Shown in pieces: positions 1-8,741 of a stretch of DNA of 64,000 bases. Position 1 is the first letter of the stretch, and every line of letters begins with the position of its first letter. The notes beneath the pieces are model-generated. The model had not been told where the DNA came from and searched no databases. It saw only the letters and a program-made list of their open reading frames with translations. A program made the position numbers and the translations under genes. Source of the stretch: an uncultured Christensenellaceae bacterium (GTDB lineage Bacteria; Bacillota; Clostridia; Christensenellales; UBA3700); contig CALWRI010000008.1 of the NCBI GenBank assembly GCA_944383905.1, positions 1 to 64,000 of the forward strand. Reading direction: 5' to 3'.

Positions 1-120
1 GACGTCACGCATGATATTTCCGTCGCGGACGTCCCCGCAAAACAAGAGATAAAAAAAGAAGCCGCCGTCGGAAACGCTCCGATCGACGGCAAAAAACAGA
101 CAAACGACGAGAACGCCTGA
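1..120 (+). CDS. C-terminal end of an unidentified protein (5' end outside the window)
   Basis: An open frame enters from the left edge and ends at a TGA at 118-120, giving 39 visible residues. The visible part is hydrophilic, lysine- and alanine-rich, with no recognisable domain; it looks like a disordered tail. A terminator hairpin follows 37 bases later, which supports a real gene end. The function cannot be inferred from this fragment. Confidence 0.6.
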   Translation, partial: DVTHDISVADVPAKQEIKKEAAVGNAPIDGKKQTNDENA

Positions 121-157
121 ATCCCGTCCCTGTCAACGACGTTTCAGATTTTCGACA

Positions 158-180
158 AGAGCGCTTACGGCGCTCTTTTT
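158..180. terminator. Bidirectional intrinsic terminator
   Basis: The arms AGAGCGC and GCGCTCT flank a short loop and are followed by a T-run on the plus strand. It lies between the converging end of the left-edge gene and the end of the riboflavin transporter gene, whose stop codon overlaps the T-run. Confidence 0.7.
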
Positions 181-803
181 CAGTTTATTGCGCTCTCGTC
201 TCCGTCTCCGCCTTTTTCTCCGTCGCTCTTTTCTCCGTCTTCGTCTTTCCCTCGTTTATCGCGAGGCAAAAGCACTCTGCTTATCAGCAGGTCCGTGCGG
301 AACGGCACGGCGACGACCGCCGCGACGAAGGCGCTCGCGACTCCTTGCAGGATATTCCACGGCAGATTGACAAGTCCGCCCTGCCAGCCGCCTTCCGACA
401 GCAACAGCCCTTCCGCAAGAAAATATCCCGCCGCCATAACGAGTCCTCCCGCAATGCCCGCAAGCGCGCAGAACGCGCATTTCGCCGCCCTGCCGCCCTT
501 GTCGCGGAACAACCTTTTGAGCGCCCTGAAAACGAGCCCCGCGACGAGCGCTTCCGCCGCCTTTATCACGAGGGTGAACGGGGCATAAAAAGTATAGCCG
601 AGCACGAGATCTCCGAGCGCGCCGCCAAGCCCGCCGACGAACGCGCCCGAAACAGGTCCGAGAGTCGCCGCGGAGACAAAGACGACCGCGTCGCCGAAGT
701 TGTAATACCCGCCTCCCGGCAGGGGGATCGCCGCAAGCGTGAGCACCGCGGTCAATGCGGACATAAGCGCGATCAGAGAAATCTTTTTTGTCGTAAAACC
801 CAT
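180..803 (-). CDS. ribU: ECF transporter S component, riboflavin-type (RibU)
   Basis: This is a 207-residue membrane protein. The N-terminus has the pattern of ECF-transporter S components: a short charged start, a first helix (LIALMSALTAVLTLAA), then a conserved YNFGDAVVF stretch and several glycine-rich helices. S components bind a vitamin and dock onto a shared energising module (EcfT plus two ATPases), which is not in this window. The substrate call rests on the FMN-riboswitch-like leader directly upstream, which in Bacillota typically controls ribU or the rib operon. The last 30 residues are a charged, probably disordered tail (KDEDGEKSDGEK...). The ATG at 803 follows a GCGGAGG ribosome site buried in a hairpin. 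Other vitamin S components have the same fold, so without the leader the substrate would be uncertain. Confidence 0.8.
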   Translation of the reverse strand: MGFTTKKISLIALMSALTAVLTLAAIPLPGGGYYNFGDAVVFVSAATLGPVSGAFVGGLGGALGDLVLGYTFYAPFTLVIKAAEALVAGLVFRALKRLFRDKGGRAAKCAFCALAGIAGGLVMAAGYFLAEGLLLSEGGWQGGLVNLPWNILQGVASAFVAAVVAVPFRTDLLISRVLLPRDKRGKDEDGEKSDGEKGGDGDESAIN

Positions 804-809
804 AAAAAC

Positions 810-834
810 CTCCGCTTTCCCTGGAAAAGCGGAG
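810..834 (-). promoter_or_regulatory. Hairpin sequestering the ribU ribosome binding site
   Basis: On the minus strand CTCCGCTTT pairs with AAAGCGGAG, and the 3' arm contains the GCGGAGG Shine-Dalgarno sequence seven bases before the ATG. With the FMN aptamer upstream this suggests that ligand binding decides whether the ribosome site is free. Confidence 0.6.
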
Positions 835-855
835 AAAAGACCGTTTTACGCAAAA

Positions 856-877
856 CCCGCCGCAAAAATGCGACGGG
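856..877 (-). terminator. Terminator-like hairpin in the ribU leader
   Basis: CCCGTCGCA and TGCGGCGGG form a nine-pair stem (one G-T pair) followed on the minus strand by a short T-run. It lies between the FMN aptamer and the RBS hairpin and is a candidate expression-platform terminator. The T-run is weak. Confidence 0.45.
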
Positions 878-917
878 CAAGTAAAAACGAAACATCAACG
901 CACGCGACGTGCGCTTT

Positions 918-1050
918 CAAAATTCTTTCCCATTCTGACTTTACAGGCGGTTACGGGATCTCACCGTATCGGCTATTGAGGTTGTCGGACTCGTCCGCAC
1001 AAAGGCGGCATTACCACCGGTCAGCTTTACGCTTGCCCAAAGAATATTTT
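918..1050 (-). ncRNA. FMN riboswitch (RFN element)
   Basis: Read on the minus strand, the leader of ribU contains a TTCTTTGGGC start, the GACCGGTGGTAA segment, a GGTGAGATCCCG segment and a 3' AGTCAGAATGGGAAAG segment. These align with the ordered conserved blocks of the FMN riboswitch (GACCGGCGGTAA ... AGTCCGGATGGGAGAA). The 5' block is more divergent than usual. FMN binding would reduce expression of the riboflavin transporter. The match is by eye and boundaries are approximate. Confidence 0.75.
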
Positions 1051-1101
1051 TTGTTTCACTTATCATATCACCTTTTTTTCACATGGTCAATAAAAACAAC
1101 A

Positions 1102-1131
1102 AAAAAGGTGCGCTTTGTCGCGCACCTTTTT
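1102..1131 (-). terminator. Intrinsic terminator of ftsH
   Basis: The arms AAAAAGGTGCGC and GCGCACCTTTTT form a strong stem 15 bases after the ftsH stop on the minus strand, with T-runs on both sides, so it may also work on the plus strand. Confidence 0.75.
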
Positions 1132-1145
1132 CTACTATTATCCGT

Positions 1146-3329
1146 TCAGTCTGCGGAGTTACCGCTGTCGTCCGCTCCGTCTGCGGGTTTATCCGCTTTC
1201 TTTGCCGCAGGCTTTCTCGTCGTCTTTTTGACGGGTTTTTCCTGGGAAGAATCACCCTCTTGCTTCGCGTCCTTTTCCTGCTCTGTCTCGGGAGCTTTTT
1301 CCTGTTTCTCCTCTTTTGCGGGAACGGGTCTGACGCTCTCGGTAAATTCTTCCGCACTGACGATCTTTGCCTCTTTTTCCTTCTTCGGCTCATAATCGTA
1401 ACGGTAGGTCTGATGCTTTGCCTGCCTTTCGTCGATGGCTTTTATCACTTCGTCCGCGCTCTTGCCTTCAAACAACATTTCTACTTCGTCGGTGTATATC
1501 GTGTTTTTCGCAAACAACACTTTGACCATGTTGTCCATGACCGACCTGTGCTCTTTTATAAGGTCAAGCGCGCGTTGATAGCTCTCGTCGAGTATGCGCT
1601 TGACTTCGCTGTCGATAAGACCGCCAAGTCTCTCGCTGTACGAATGAGTGGTGCCGTAATCTCTGCCGAGGAACACTTCTTTGTTGCCGCCGAGGAACAT
1701 ATTGCCCAGCTCGTCGCTCATACCCCATTCGGTAACCATCTTGCGCGCAATGCCGCTCGCGCGTTCGATATCGTTGCTGGCGCCCGTGGATATGTCGTGT
1801 ATGACGATCTGCTCCGCCGCTCTTCCGCCCAGCATCATGACGATGTTGTCAAGCAGCTTGTTTTTTGTGACGTGGCTGTCGTCGCTGTCGGGACGGGTGA
1901 GCGTATATCCCGCCGCCGCGCCTCTCGGTATTATGCTGACTTCCTGCACCTCGTCGCAGCCGGGCAAAAGTCTTGCGATTATCGCGTGTCCCGCCTCGTG
2001 ATAAGCGGTTATTCTCTTGTCGCTTTCGGTAACGACGCGGCTCTTCTTCTGCGGACCCGCGATGACCTTGTTTATGCCTTCGAGGATATCTTCCATGACT
2101 ATGACCTTCCTGCCCGCTCTCGCCGCGAGGATTGCGGCTTCGTTGAGAAGGTTGGCTATATCCGCGCCGCTGAACCCGCTCGTCATACGAGCAAGTATCT
2201 TGAAGGATACGTCGGGAGCAAGCGGTTTGTTGCGGCTGTGGACCTTGAATATCTCCTCTCTGCCCTTGACGTCGGGGATATTGACGTATATCTGCCTGTC
2301 GAATCTGCCCGGACGCAACAACGCCGGGTCGAGAATATCCGCGCGGTTGGTCGCCGCCATTATGATTATGCCTTCGTTTTTCTCAAAACCGTCCATCTGC
2401 ACGAGGAGCTGGTTGAGCGTCTGCTCGCGCTCGTCGTGCCCGCCGCCGAGACCCGCGCCTCTCTGACGTCCGACCGCGTCGATCTCGTCGATGAAAACTA
2501 TGCAAGGCATATTGCGCTTTGCCTGATCGAACAGGTCTCTGACTCTCGCCGCGCCCGTACCGACAAACATTTCGACGAAGTCCGAGCCGCTTATCGAGAA
2601 GAACGGCACGTTGCTCTCGCCCGCCACCGCTTTCGCAAACAGTGTCTTACCCGTTCCCGGAGGACCTACGAGAAGCACTCCCTTGGGGATACGCGCACCG
2701 AGCTCGCTGAATTTCTGCGGATTTTTGAGGAAGTCGACGATTTCTTTGAGTTCCTCTTTTTCCTCTTCCGCGCCCGCGACGTCGGAGAACTTGACGTTTG
2801 TACTCATCGTCATTCTCGCCTTGGTCTTGCCGAAGTTCATCGCCTGCTTGTTGGCACCCGCGTTCTGCTTGATGATGAAGAATATCGTGCCGCCGAGAAG
2901 CAGAAGCATTATTACGGGAAATACGATCGAAGTCCAGCTGACCCCCGTCTCATAGTGCAGAGTGAGCTCCGGCACCGTAACGTCCGCGCCCTCTTCCTGC
3001 TCCTTTCTCAACTCGTCGAAAAGCTGAAGAATCGCGGTGTATCCGCCTGTTTCAACGTGATAATCCGCGACTTTCGCCGGGTTTTTCTTGAATGCCTCGT
3101 AAGAGGTCGTTGAATTCTTTTTGAGGATGTAGGCGTCGCTGCCGTTGACAACGTAAACCGCCTGGATCTCTCCCTTTCCGAGCATCGTAACGAAAGACTC
3201 TCCGCTGCCGTCGTAAGGAAGCTCCGCGGGTTTTTTGCCCGACCCGAGCATGACCCAAACCAACGCTATGAGCACCGCTACGGTGACGATTATTATTACG
3301 GTCCTGATTATTCCGGCTTTTTTACTCAT
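1146..3329 (-). CDS. ftsH: ATP-dependent zinc metalloprotease FtsH
   Basis: A 727-residue membrane-anchored AAA+ protease that degrades misfolded membrane proteins and regulatory factors. An N-terminal helix (about residues 9-29) and a second helix (about 133-153) flank an extracytoplasmic domain. The AAA domain has Walker A GPPGTGKT at 222-229, Walker B ending in DEID at 281-284 and the second region of homology. The zinc-binding HEAGH is at 444-448. After about residue 650 the protein continues into a long low-complexity tail, first Glu/Lys/Gln-rich, then Lys/Ala/Thr-rich ([18 protein letters not shown]), so it is longer than the usual 600-650 residues. The ATG follows a good GGAGGT site. 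Confidence 0.97.
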   Translation of the reverse strand: MSKKAGIIRTVIIIVTVAVLIALVWVMLGSGKKPAELPYDGSGESFVTMLGKGEIQAVYVVNGSDAYILKKNSTTSYEAFKKNPAKVADYHVETGGYTAILQLFDELRKEQEEGADVTVPELTLHYETGVSWTSIVFPVIMLLLLGGTIFFIIKQNAGANKQAMNFGKTKARMTMSTNVKFSDVAGAEEEKEELKEIVDFLKNPQKFSELGARIPKGVLLVGPPGTGKTLFAKAVAGESNVPFFSISGSDFVEMFVGTGAARVRDLFDQAKRNMPCIVFIDEIDAVGRQRGAGLGGGHDEREQTLNQLLVQMDGFEKNEGIIIMAATNRADILDPALLRPGRFDRQIYVNIPDVKGREEIFKVHSRNKPLAPDVSFKILARMTSGFSGADIANLLNEAAILAARAGRKVIVMEDILEGINKVIAGPQKKSRVVTESDKRITAYHEAGHAIIARLLPGCDEVQEVSIIPRGAAAGYTLTRPDSDDSHVTKNKLLDNIVMMLGGRAAEQIVIHDISTGASNDIERASGIARKMVTEWGMSDELGNMFLGGNKEVFLGRDYGTTHSYSERLGGLIDSEVKRILDESYQRALDLIKEHRSVMDNMVKVLFAKNTIYTDEVEMLFEGKSADEVIKAIDERQAKHQTYRYDYEPKKEKEAKIVSAEEFTESVRPVPAKEEKQEKAPETEQEKDAKQEGDSSQEKPVKKTTRKPAAKKADKPADGADDSGNSAD

Positions 3330-3460
3330 TTTACCTCCGAAAATTTACGGCAGACCGCGCGCTTTCTGCCCGCGGTCGATTACATAAATAATATATTAAA
3401 TTATAGGATTAGTCAACAACTCTTCGGTAATCATATTGTAAAATGAAGATTAAATGAGCG

Positions 3461-3934
3461 TTAATATCCGACCGAAATCAACAAATTCATCACGTCGTCG
3501 GCAAGTTTCCCTATAAACGCCGGATCGGCGGTTTTGAGCTGAAGAAGCATATCTCCGTCCCTCTCCCCGACGATAGCCATGATCCCGACATCGCCCAGTC
3601 TGCCCGCATTTTTTCTGAACGCTCCGGCAGGGCGCAGTCCTCCCTCCGCGATCTTGAGCTTGCCCACGTCCTCGGTGCTTCCCATTGTCGCGTCTATCGC
3701 GACGATCGTGTCGCCACGGTGATATGTGTCAAGCATTTTCCTGTACCCGTGTAGGTTAAGTGCAGTTATCGGGCGCCTCCCCGTACCGTACACAAAGGCG
3801 TTTACGTTGCGTTCTTTGAGCTTGTCTCCGACAAGCGGACCCAGGCTATCTCCGACGATCCTCGGCGTGCCTATACATACGAAAACCGTTCTTCTCTTTC
3901 TTTCCATACGATGAGTATTGCCGCGGATCGGCAT
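3461..3934 (-). CDS. yyaC: Sporulation protein YyaC (DUF1256 family, GPR-like)
   Basis: A 157-residue protein with the YyaC signature VFVCIGTPRIVGDSLGPLVG and IVAIDATMG further on, a fold related to germination protease GPR and hydrogenase-maturation proteases. YyaC is found only in spore formers, but its exact role is unclear. The start chosen is the ATG at 3934 (MPIRGNTHRM...), because GGAGACGGAG lies just upstream. The longer reading frame to 3991 is very basic and lacks a ribosome site. Confidence 0.85.
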   Translation of the reverse strand: MPIRGNTHRMERKRRTVFVCIGTPRIVGDSLGPLVGDKLKERNVNAFVYGTGRRPITALNLHGYRKMLDTYHRGDTIVAIDATMGSTEDVGKLKIAEGGLRPAGAFRKNAGRLGDVGIMAIVGERDGDMLLQLKTADPAFIGKLADDVMNLLISVGY

Positions 3935-4192
3935 TTTATTCTCCGTCTCCCGACGACCTTTTCTCTTGCGGTATTTTTCTTCTTTCCGCAAAATCCGCGC
4001 AAGTCCGTCTTTACGGCGCCTCTTCTCTTTTCTAATACGTTTCCGACGTCCGTCGCCGCAAAAGAGCCTGCTTTTGGCTGTGTGACGTTTGAGTATTTGA
4101 GTGCATTTTTCAACCGTGTATCTTTTTACTTCTCTTTTCTTTCCCGATACGGATAATATGACGTTATAAAATTTTTTATTTTGTTTTAAGCC

Positions 4193-4221
4193 TTGACAAC
4201 AGGGAAAAACTTTGATAAAGT
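4193..4221 (+). promoter_or_regulatory. SigA-type promoter of cvpA
   Basis: TTGACA (4193-4198), a 17-base spacer and TAAAGT (4216-4221). This leaves a leader of about 100 bases before the cvpA start, which contains two inverted repeats (CCGAAGG/CCCTCGG near 4232-4251 and CACCGC/GCGGTG near 4270-4304). Confidence 0.6.
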
Positions 4222-4329
4222 ATTATTAGAGCCGAAGGTTATATCCCTCGGTAATACTTGCGTTTATTATCACCGCATGACGCATAGTATAATAAGGGCG
4301 GTGCGTTAACTTTAACGGAGGGTAAAAAA

Positions 4330-4890
4330 ATGTTACTTGCAGTAGATCTTGCCGAGGTTCTTCCCAAACTCCCCGTATCGTACGTTACGATATTGGTCGC
4401 GGCGATAATGCTCATCGGATTTATCGCCGGTCTCGTCAGGGGTTTCGGCGTCGAGCTTCTCGGCCTTATAAAAATGGCGGGCGCCATTTTCGGTGCGGCG
4501 TTCGCAGTCGGTTATGTCCAGCCTTTGCTGTCTGAAAATATCGATTTCCTGAACCAGATCCCCGCAGAATGGCAGCCTGTGCTCTATTATCTGGCTTGTA
4601 TGCTTGTGATCTGGCTTGTTCTCGCAATAATAGCGGGGCTCATCAAGAGACTTTTCATGCGCAAACTTCCCGGCAAGGCAAGCAAATTCTTCGGCGGCGT
4701 GCTCGGCATGGTAAAGGCGGCTCTCGTCGGCATTATGATCGTTTATATCGTATTGCAGATCTCGCCTTACTTTGAAGAAGTAAACTTCTTCATCTCAAAC
4801 GCGAAGGTGGAACCGGTCGGTCAATTCCTTGTCGAAAACAACCCGATCGTGAAGATCATCGAGCTTGTGAAAGGCATTATCGCAGGTTGA
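4330..4890 (+). CDS. cvpA: CvpA family membrane protein
   Basis: A 186-residue protein with four predicted transmembrane segments. The first (ILVAAIMLIGFIAGLVRGFG) carries the glycine/arginine pattern of the CvpA/colicin V production family. Family members are inner-membrane proteins of poorly defined function, linked to envelope homeostasis. The ATG has a clear AACGGAGG site. The gene stands alone with its own promoter and a terminator immediately downstream. Confidence 0.85.
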   Translation: MLLAVDLAEVLPKLPVSYVTILVAAIMLIGFIAGLVRGFGVELLGLIKMAGAIFGAAFAVGYVQPLLSENIDFLNQIPAEWQPVLYYLACMLVIWLVLAIIAGLIKRLFMRKLPGKASKFFGGVLGMVKAALVGIMIVYIVLQISPYFEEVNFFISNAKVEPVGQFLVENNPIVKIIELVKGIIAG

Positions 4891-4915
4891 GTCCTATCGC
4901 AATAAACGAGATCCA

Positions 4916-4942
4916 AAGGACGGCGCAAGCCGTCCTTTTTTT
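4916..4942 (+). terminator. Intrinsic terminator of cvpA
   Basis: AAGGACGGC and GCCGTCCTT form a stem with a CAA-type loop, followed by a T-run. Confidence 0.85.
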
Positions 4943-5089
4943 GCGGGCATGACCAGCGGCAACGGGTGTGGCGGGTGTGACCCGCGGCAGTATAGGCTCC
5001 GCTCATCGCGACATAAAGCCGACAATGCGACGCCTGTCCTTTCTCAAAGCGGGTGTGATCAGCGAAAAACTCATGCTCTCTCGTAAAAA

Positions 5090-5347
5090 TTATCCGATAA
5101 AAAGCGCAACCGCCCGAAAGGCGCACAGGATCCCTTGTCCCGCAACCCCGAAAAGACCGCCCGACAAAAGGAAAAGCGAGTCTGCTTTTCCGAGCGCGAC
5201 GAATACGAGCGACAGGACGAAGCCCGTCGCGGAATTGACGGCGTAAAGATAAAACGCCGCTTTTTTCTTTATCCCGGACAAATAGAGGAAAAGAAGAGAA
5301 AGCGCAAAGCCGACGAAAAAACAGGAGACGTACTCGTATATCTGCAT
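5090..5347 (-). CDS. Small hydrophobic membrane protein, unrecognised
   Basis: The frame encodes about 85 residues from MQIYEYV and forms three hydrophobic segments separated by short charged turns (SGIKKKAAF, GKADS). It does not match a family I recognise. I considered YabQ, but that gene is found at 44.1 kb. The GGGAGGGC ribosome-site candidate is about 14 bases upstream, longer than ideal, and there is no obvious downstream terminator. The open frame extends to 5425, but the extra N-terminus is basic and unconvincing. Confidence 0.4.
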   Translation of the reverse strand: MQIYEYVSCFFVGFALSLLFLYLSGIKKKAAFYLYAVNSATGFVLSLVFVALGKADSLFLLSGGLFGVAGQGILCAFRAVALFIG

Positions 5348-5505
5348 ACTAAACTGTATGTTTCGCCCTCCCCGACGATAACGCGGGCGACTTTTTTCCT
5401 CGATTGTCGTGGAGAATTTTGACACAAAGAGTCCGCTTTTGCCCTCGATCGAAAAATTCGTGCTTTTTTCTTCATTTATCCGTGCTATTATGATATACTT
5501 AAAAT

Positions 5506-6822
5506 ATGTCGGAAAAAAGCGCGAAATGGCTGCGTCTGGACAACAGCGCCAAAATATTCCCGATGATGGCGGACAAGCAGAATCAGAACTTGTTCGATAT
5601 TTTCATTCGCCTCACCGAGGACGTGGACAAGGATTTGCTGCAACGCGCGCTCGAAATAACGATAAAGCGCTTCCCTTCTCTCAACGTAATGCTCAAAAAG
5701 GGAGTTTTCTGGTTCTATTTTGAAGAACACGGCGGCAAGCCCAAGGTGTACGACGCCGACCCCGTTATCCTCAAAAAGATAACCTCGTCCAACTGCGGCG
5801 GCTTCTGCTTTCGGATAAGCTGTTACCGCAACGTGATCTTCGCGGATTTCTTCCATGCGCTGACGGACGGTACGGGCGCGGCGGAATTCCTCAAAAGCCT
5901 GCTCTTCACCTACTTCACTCTCAAAGGATATCCCGTGGACGGCGAACAGAAGGTGATGACCGTAGGGTCTCCGGTAAATCCGCGCGAGTACGAAGACAGC
6001 TTTTTGACAAATTACAAAAAAAAGAAGATCGGAGATCTGACGATAAGCTCGCTGAAAGGCAAAAAGTCTTACCGCATATCGGGTATCCGCTTTGACAACG
6101 CGGGCAAGGGAGTGATAAACCTTTACGTCCCGGCAAAGGATTTCGTTACGCTGTGCCGCGAGCACGGTTGCACGGTCACGGAAATGATCGGCGCGCTGTT
6201 CATGCTGTCAGTATACGAAACCAAGATAAAGCCGCAGAGCCTGCCCCCGCAGGACATACAGCTTTTCGTGCCGATAAACCTGCGCAAGATCTTCCCTTCC
6301 GTAACAATGCGCAACTTTTCTCTGTTTTCGCGTATAGGCGTTACCGCAAGCGACGAGATGACGCTTGAGTCGCTGATAGCGACGATACACGAAAGTCTCG
6401 CCCGCGACACCCGCAAAGACGTGCTGTCCGACAAGATATCCACGACCGTGTATGCCGAAAAATTCCTGCCGATGCGCATGATGCCTCTATTTATGAAGAG
6501 GCTGATTTTCAGGATCTCAAACCTGTTCTTCGGCAAGAACAAAAAGACGGCGACTTTTTCCAGCGTCGGAGTGATAAATCTTCCCGACAGCTTCAGACCC
6601 TACGTCAAGGATATGGGGTTGAGCATAACGGCAAACAATGCGTGCCCCGTTACGATCACCGCGCTTACCGCATACGACACGATGTGCATAAACTTTACGC
6701 GGACGATAACGGATACCGAGATCGAAAAGCGCTTTACGCGCTATCTGACCGACTTCGGCATGAAAGTGAAAGTAACTTCGAATTTCTGGGAGGTGGACGA
6801 CGATGCGCTGCAAATTCTGTAA
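5506..6822 (+). CDS. Alcohol acetyltransferase / condensation-domain-like acyltransferase
   Basis: A 438-residue protein related to the alcohol acetyltransferase family in the chloramphenicol-acetyltransferase/condensation superfamily. An FHALTDGTG motif near residue 117 corresponds to the superfamily HxxxDG active-site motif. Further regions (VPINLRKIFPS, FSSVGVINLPD) fit the family. The natural substrate is unknown. The ATG at 5506 has no Shine-Dalgarno site. A TATACT at 5494-5499 is so close that a transcript could be nearly leaderless. It overlaps the next gene by 20 bases, so the two are probably co-transcribed and translationally coupled. Confidence 0.7.
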   Translation: MSEKSAKWLRLDNSAKIFPMMADKQNQNLFDIFIRLTEDVDKDLLQRALEITIKRFPSLNVMLKKGVFWFYFEEHGGKPKVYDADPVILKKITSSNCGGFCFRISCYRNVIFADFFHALTDGTGAAEFLKSLLFTYFTLKGYPVDGEQKVMTVGSPVNPREYEDSFLTNYKKKKIGDLTISSLKGKKSYRISGIRFDNAGKGVINLYVPAKDFVTLCREHGCTVTEMIGALFMLSVYETKIKPQSLPPQDIQLFVPINLRKIFPSVTMRNFSLFSRIGVTASDEMTLESLIATIHESLARDTRKDVLSDKISTTVYAEKFLPMRMMPLFMKRLIFRISNLFFGKNKKTATFSSVGVINLPDSFRPYVKDMGLSITANNACPVTITALTAYDTMCINFTRTITDTEIEKRFTRYLTDFGMKVKVTSNFWEVDDDALQIL

Positions 6823-7495
6823 CGTCGAAGTGGACTGCGAAACGCGCATCTGTCCTCTTTGCCACGAAAAGCTCGTCCCCGACGAGACCCAAGAAAAGCT
6901 CTCTCCCGCTTTTCCCCAGAGAACGGCAAAGTCGAAGCGTCCGCTGCGCACTCATTTTACGCCGACCAACATATACCTCGCTTTGAGCTGCATACTCTTT
7001 GTCGTCGCCATAGCGGTCAACTTCGGTATGCAACAACCGACAAAATGGTGCTGGATCGTCGGCGCGGTGCTGATGTACGGCTTCCTGACGATGAGAAACA
7101 CGGTGATGAGCAACCACAGCGCATGGATAAAGGCGTTTTGGCAGATCGTGATGATATGCCTGATTTTGTGGCTCGCGCAGGTCGTATTTGACGATATAAT
7201 GACGGATACGAACTGGCTACTCGACCTCGCCCTGCCGATAATCATAATGGTATCCGTGCTCACGCTGGGCATAATTTCTTGTATCGTGGTGCGCAAGAAC
7301 AAAGCGCTTCTCTACGACACTCTGTTCCTGTCCCTGATCGGATTCGTGCCGCTGATACTTTATGCCGTCGGACTTGTCAAAAGCGTGCTTGCAAGCGCGA
7401 TATGCGCAGGACTTTGCGCCGCAGTTCTGATATGCGTCGTGATCTTCGCGCGCAAAGAACTTATCGCTGAAATGGAACGCCGCCTGCATTGGTGA
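6803..7495 (+). CDS. DUF6320-type zinc-ribbon membrane protein
   Basis: A 230-residue protein. The N-terminus is a short zinc ribbon (CKFC at residues 3-6 and CPLC about 11 residues later). After a basic linker come six hydrophobic segments. This architecture and the overlap with an alcohol-acetyltransferase-like gene match a recurring pair in Clostridia, where the second protein is annotated DUF6320. The function is unknown; the pairing suggests it supports or localises the acyltransferase. The start lies inside the end of the previous gene, with AGGTGG just upstream. Confidence 0.65.
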   Translation: MRCKFCNVEVDCETRICPLCHEKLVPDETQEKLSPAFPQRTAKSKRPLRTHFTPTNIYLALSCILFVVAIAVNFGMQQPTKWCWIVGAVLMYGFLTMRNTVMSNHSAWIKAFWQIVMICLILWLAQVVFDDIMTDTNWLLDLALPIIIMVSVLTLGIISCIVVRKNKALLYDTLFLSLIGFVPLILYAVGLVKSVLASAICAGLCAAVLICVVIFARKELIAEMERRLHW

Positions 7496-7529
7496 CGTAC
7501 AGATAAAATACTCTCAAAGGAGAACTAAA

Positions 7530-8477
7530 ATGTATTACATAGGTGTTGACGTAGGCGGAATGAGCATCAAAGGCGGTCTCGTATCCAAAGACGGCAAAAT
7601 AGTCGCAAGATACACCGTACCGACAAACGTGTACAACAAAGATTACAGCATCAGCGAAGACATCCGCAAGGTCGTGGAAGGCACGATGGCGGAAGGAGGC
7701 GTCACGATAGCGGACGTCGAAGGCATCGGCATCGGACAACCCGGCGCCGTGGATTCCGTGCGCGGAGTCATCCGTTACAGCAACAACATCGCCCTCGAAA
7801 ACGTGCCCGTCGTCGACGAACTCAAAAAGTTTTTCGACGTGCCGATAAAGATAAACAACGACGCCAACTGCGCCGCTCTCGGCGAACAGGTCTTCGGCGC
7901 GGGCAAGGGCTACAACGACGTCGTGTTCGTGACTCTCGGCACGGGCGTCGGCGGCGGTTTCATAATCGACGGCAAGCTGTTCGAAGGCAGAGAGTGCGCG
8001 GGCGCGGAACCCGGACACATGGTCATCGTCGTGAACGGAGAAAAGTGCAACTGCGGCAGAAAGGGCTGCTGGGAAGCATACGCCTCTGTCAGCGCGCTCA
8101 TACGTCAGACCAAAGCGGCTATGGAAAAAGACCCCTCTTCTCTTATGCACGAGGAAGCGGCAAAGGAAGGAAAAGTCAGCGGCATGACGTCTTTCGTCGC
8201 GGCAAAACGCGGCGACAAGACGGCGCAGGAAGTCGTGGATACCTATATCGGATACGTCGGCGAAGGACTGATCAATCTCGCCAATATCTTCCGCCCCGAC
8301 GTGATACTTCTCGGCGGCGCGATCTCAAAAGAAAAAGAACGCCTGACCGTTCCCCTTCAGAAGATGATGGACGAAAAGTCCTTCGGCGCGAAATTCAATC
8401 CCCGCGTAGAAGTAAAGATCGCTTCTCTGCAAAACGACGCAGGCATACTCGGCGCGGCGGCTCTGCTGCTTGACTGA
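7530..8477 (+). CDS. glcK: ROK-family glucokinase
   Basis: A 315-residue cytoplasmic kinase that phosphorylates glucose using ATP. The N-terminal phosphate loop (DVGGMSIKGGLV) and the ROK zinc motif CNCGRKGCWEAYAS (about residues 172-185) are both present. GTGVGGGFIIDGKLF is the second ROK signature. Length and motifs fit glucokinase of Bacillota best, though other ROK sugar kinases such as N-acetylmannosamine kinase are not excluded. An AAAGGAG site precedes the ATG and a terminator follows. Confidence 0.85.
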   Translation: MYYIGVDVGGMSIKGGLVSKDGKIVARYTVPTNVYNKDYSISEDIRKVVEGTMAEGGVTIADVEGIGIGQPGAVDSVRGVIRYSNNIALENVPVVDELKKFFDVPIKINNDANCAALGEQVFGAGKGYNDVVFVTLGTGVGGGFIIDGKLFEGRECAGAEPGHMVIVVNGEKCNCGRKGCWEAYASVSALIRQTKAAMEKDPSSLMHEEAAKEGKVSGMTSFVAAKRGDKTAQEVVDTYIGYVGEGLINLANIFRPDVILLGGAISKEKERLTVPLQKMMDEKSFGAKFNPRVEVKIASLQNDAGILGAAALLLD

Positions 8478-8528
8478 ACGCGTCCCTCGGCGACCGCACT
8501 ATAAAAGGATATCTCAAACGACAAAATT

Positions 8529-8555
8529 CGACCCGGCTTTGCCGGGTCGTTTTTT
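8529..8555 (+). terminator. Intrinsic terminator after the glucokinase gene
   Basis: CGACCCGGC and GCCGGGTCG form a stem with a short loop, followed by six T. Confidence 0.85.
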
Positions 8556-8680
8556 CCTTAAAAACGCTCCCCGTCCGACGCAACGCCCCTTCCTGCCGAA
8601 AACCTTTTTCCCTCACATCCGCCGGTTCCCCGTTCAGCGGAGACAGCGCGCCACGGTCTGCCTTTCTCTCTCCCCGCCGA

Positions 8681-8709
8681 TTGACTTTGCCGCGGATCCG
8701 TGTTAAAAT
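8681..8709 (+). promoter_or_regulatory. SigA-type promoter of the GNAT gene
   Basis: TTGACT (8681-8686), a 17-base spacer and TAAAAT (8704-8709), 33 bases before the start codon. Confidence 0.7.
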
Positions 8710-8741
8710 ATATCCGTTTGAGACCGGACAAAGGAGGCTGT

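Noticed and set aside
5090..5347. Small membrane protein considered as YabQ
   Set aside because: A YabQ candidate coupled to yabP is present at 44.1 kb, and the residue pattern here does not fit.
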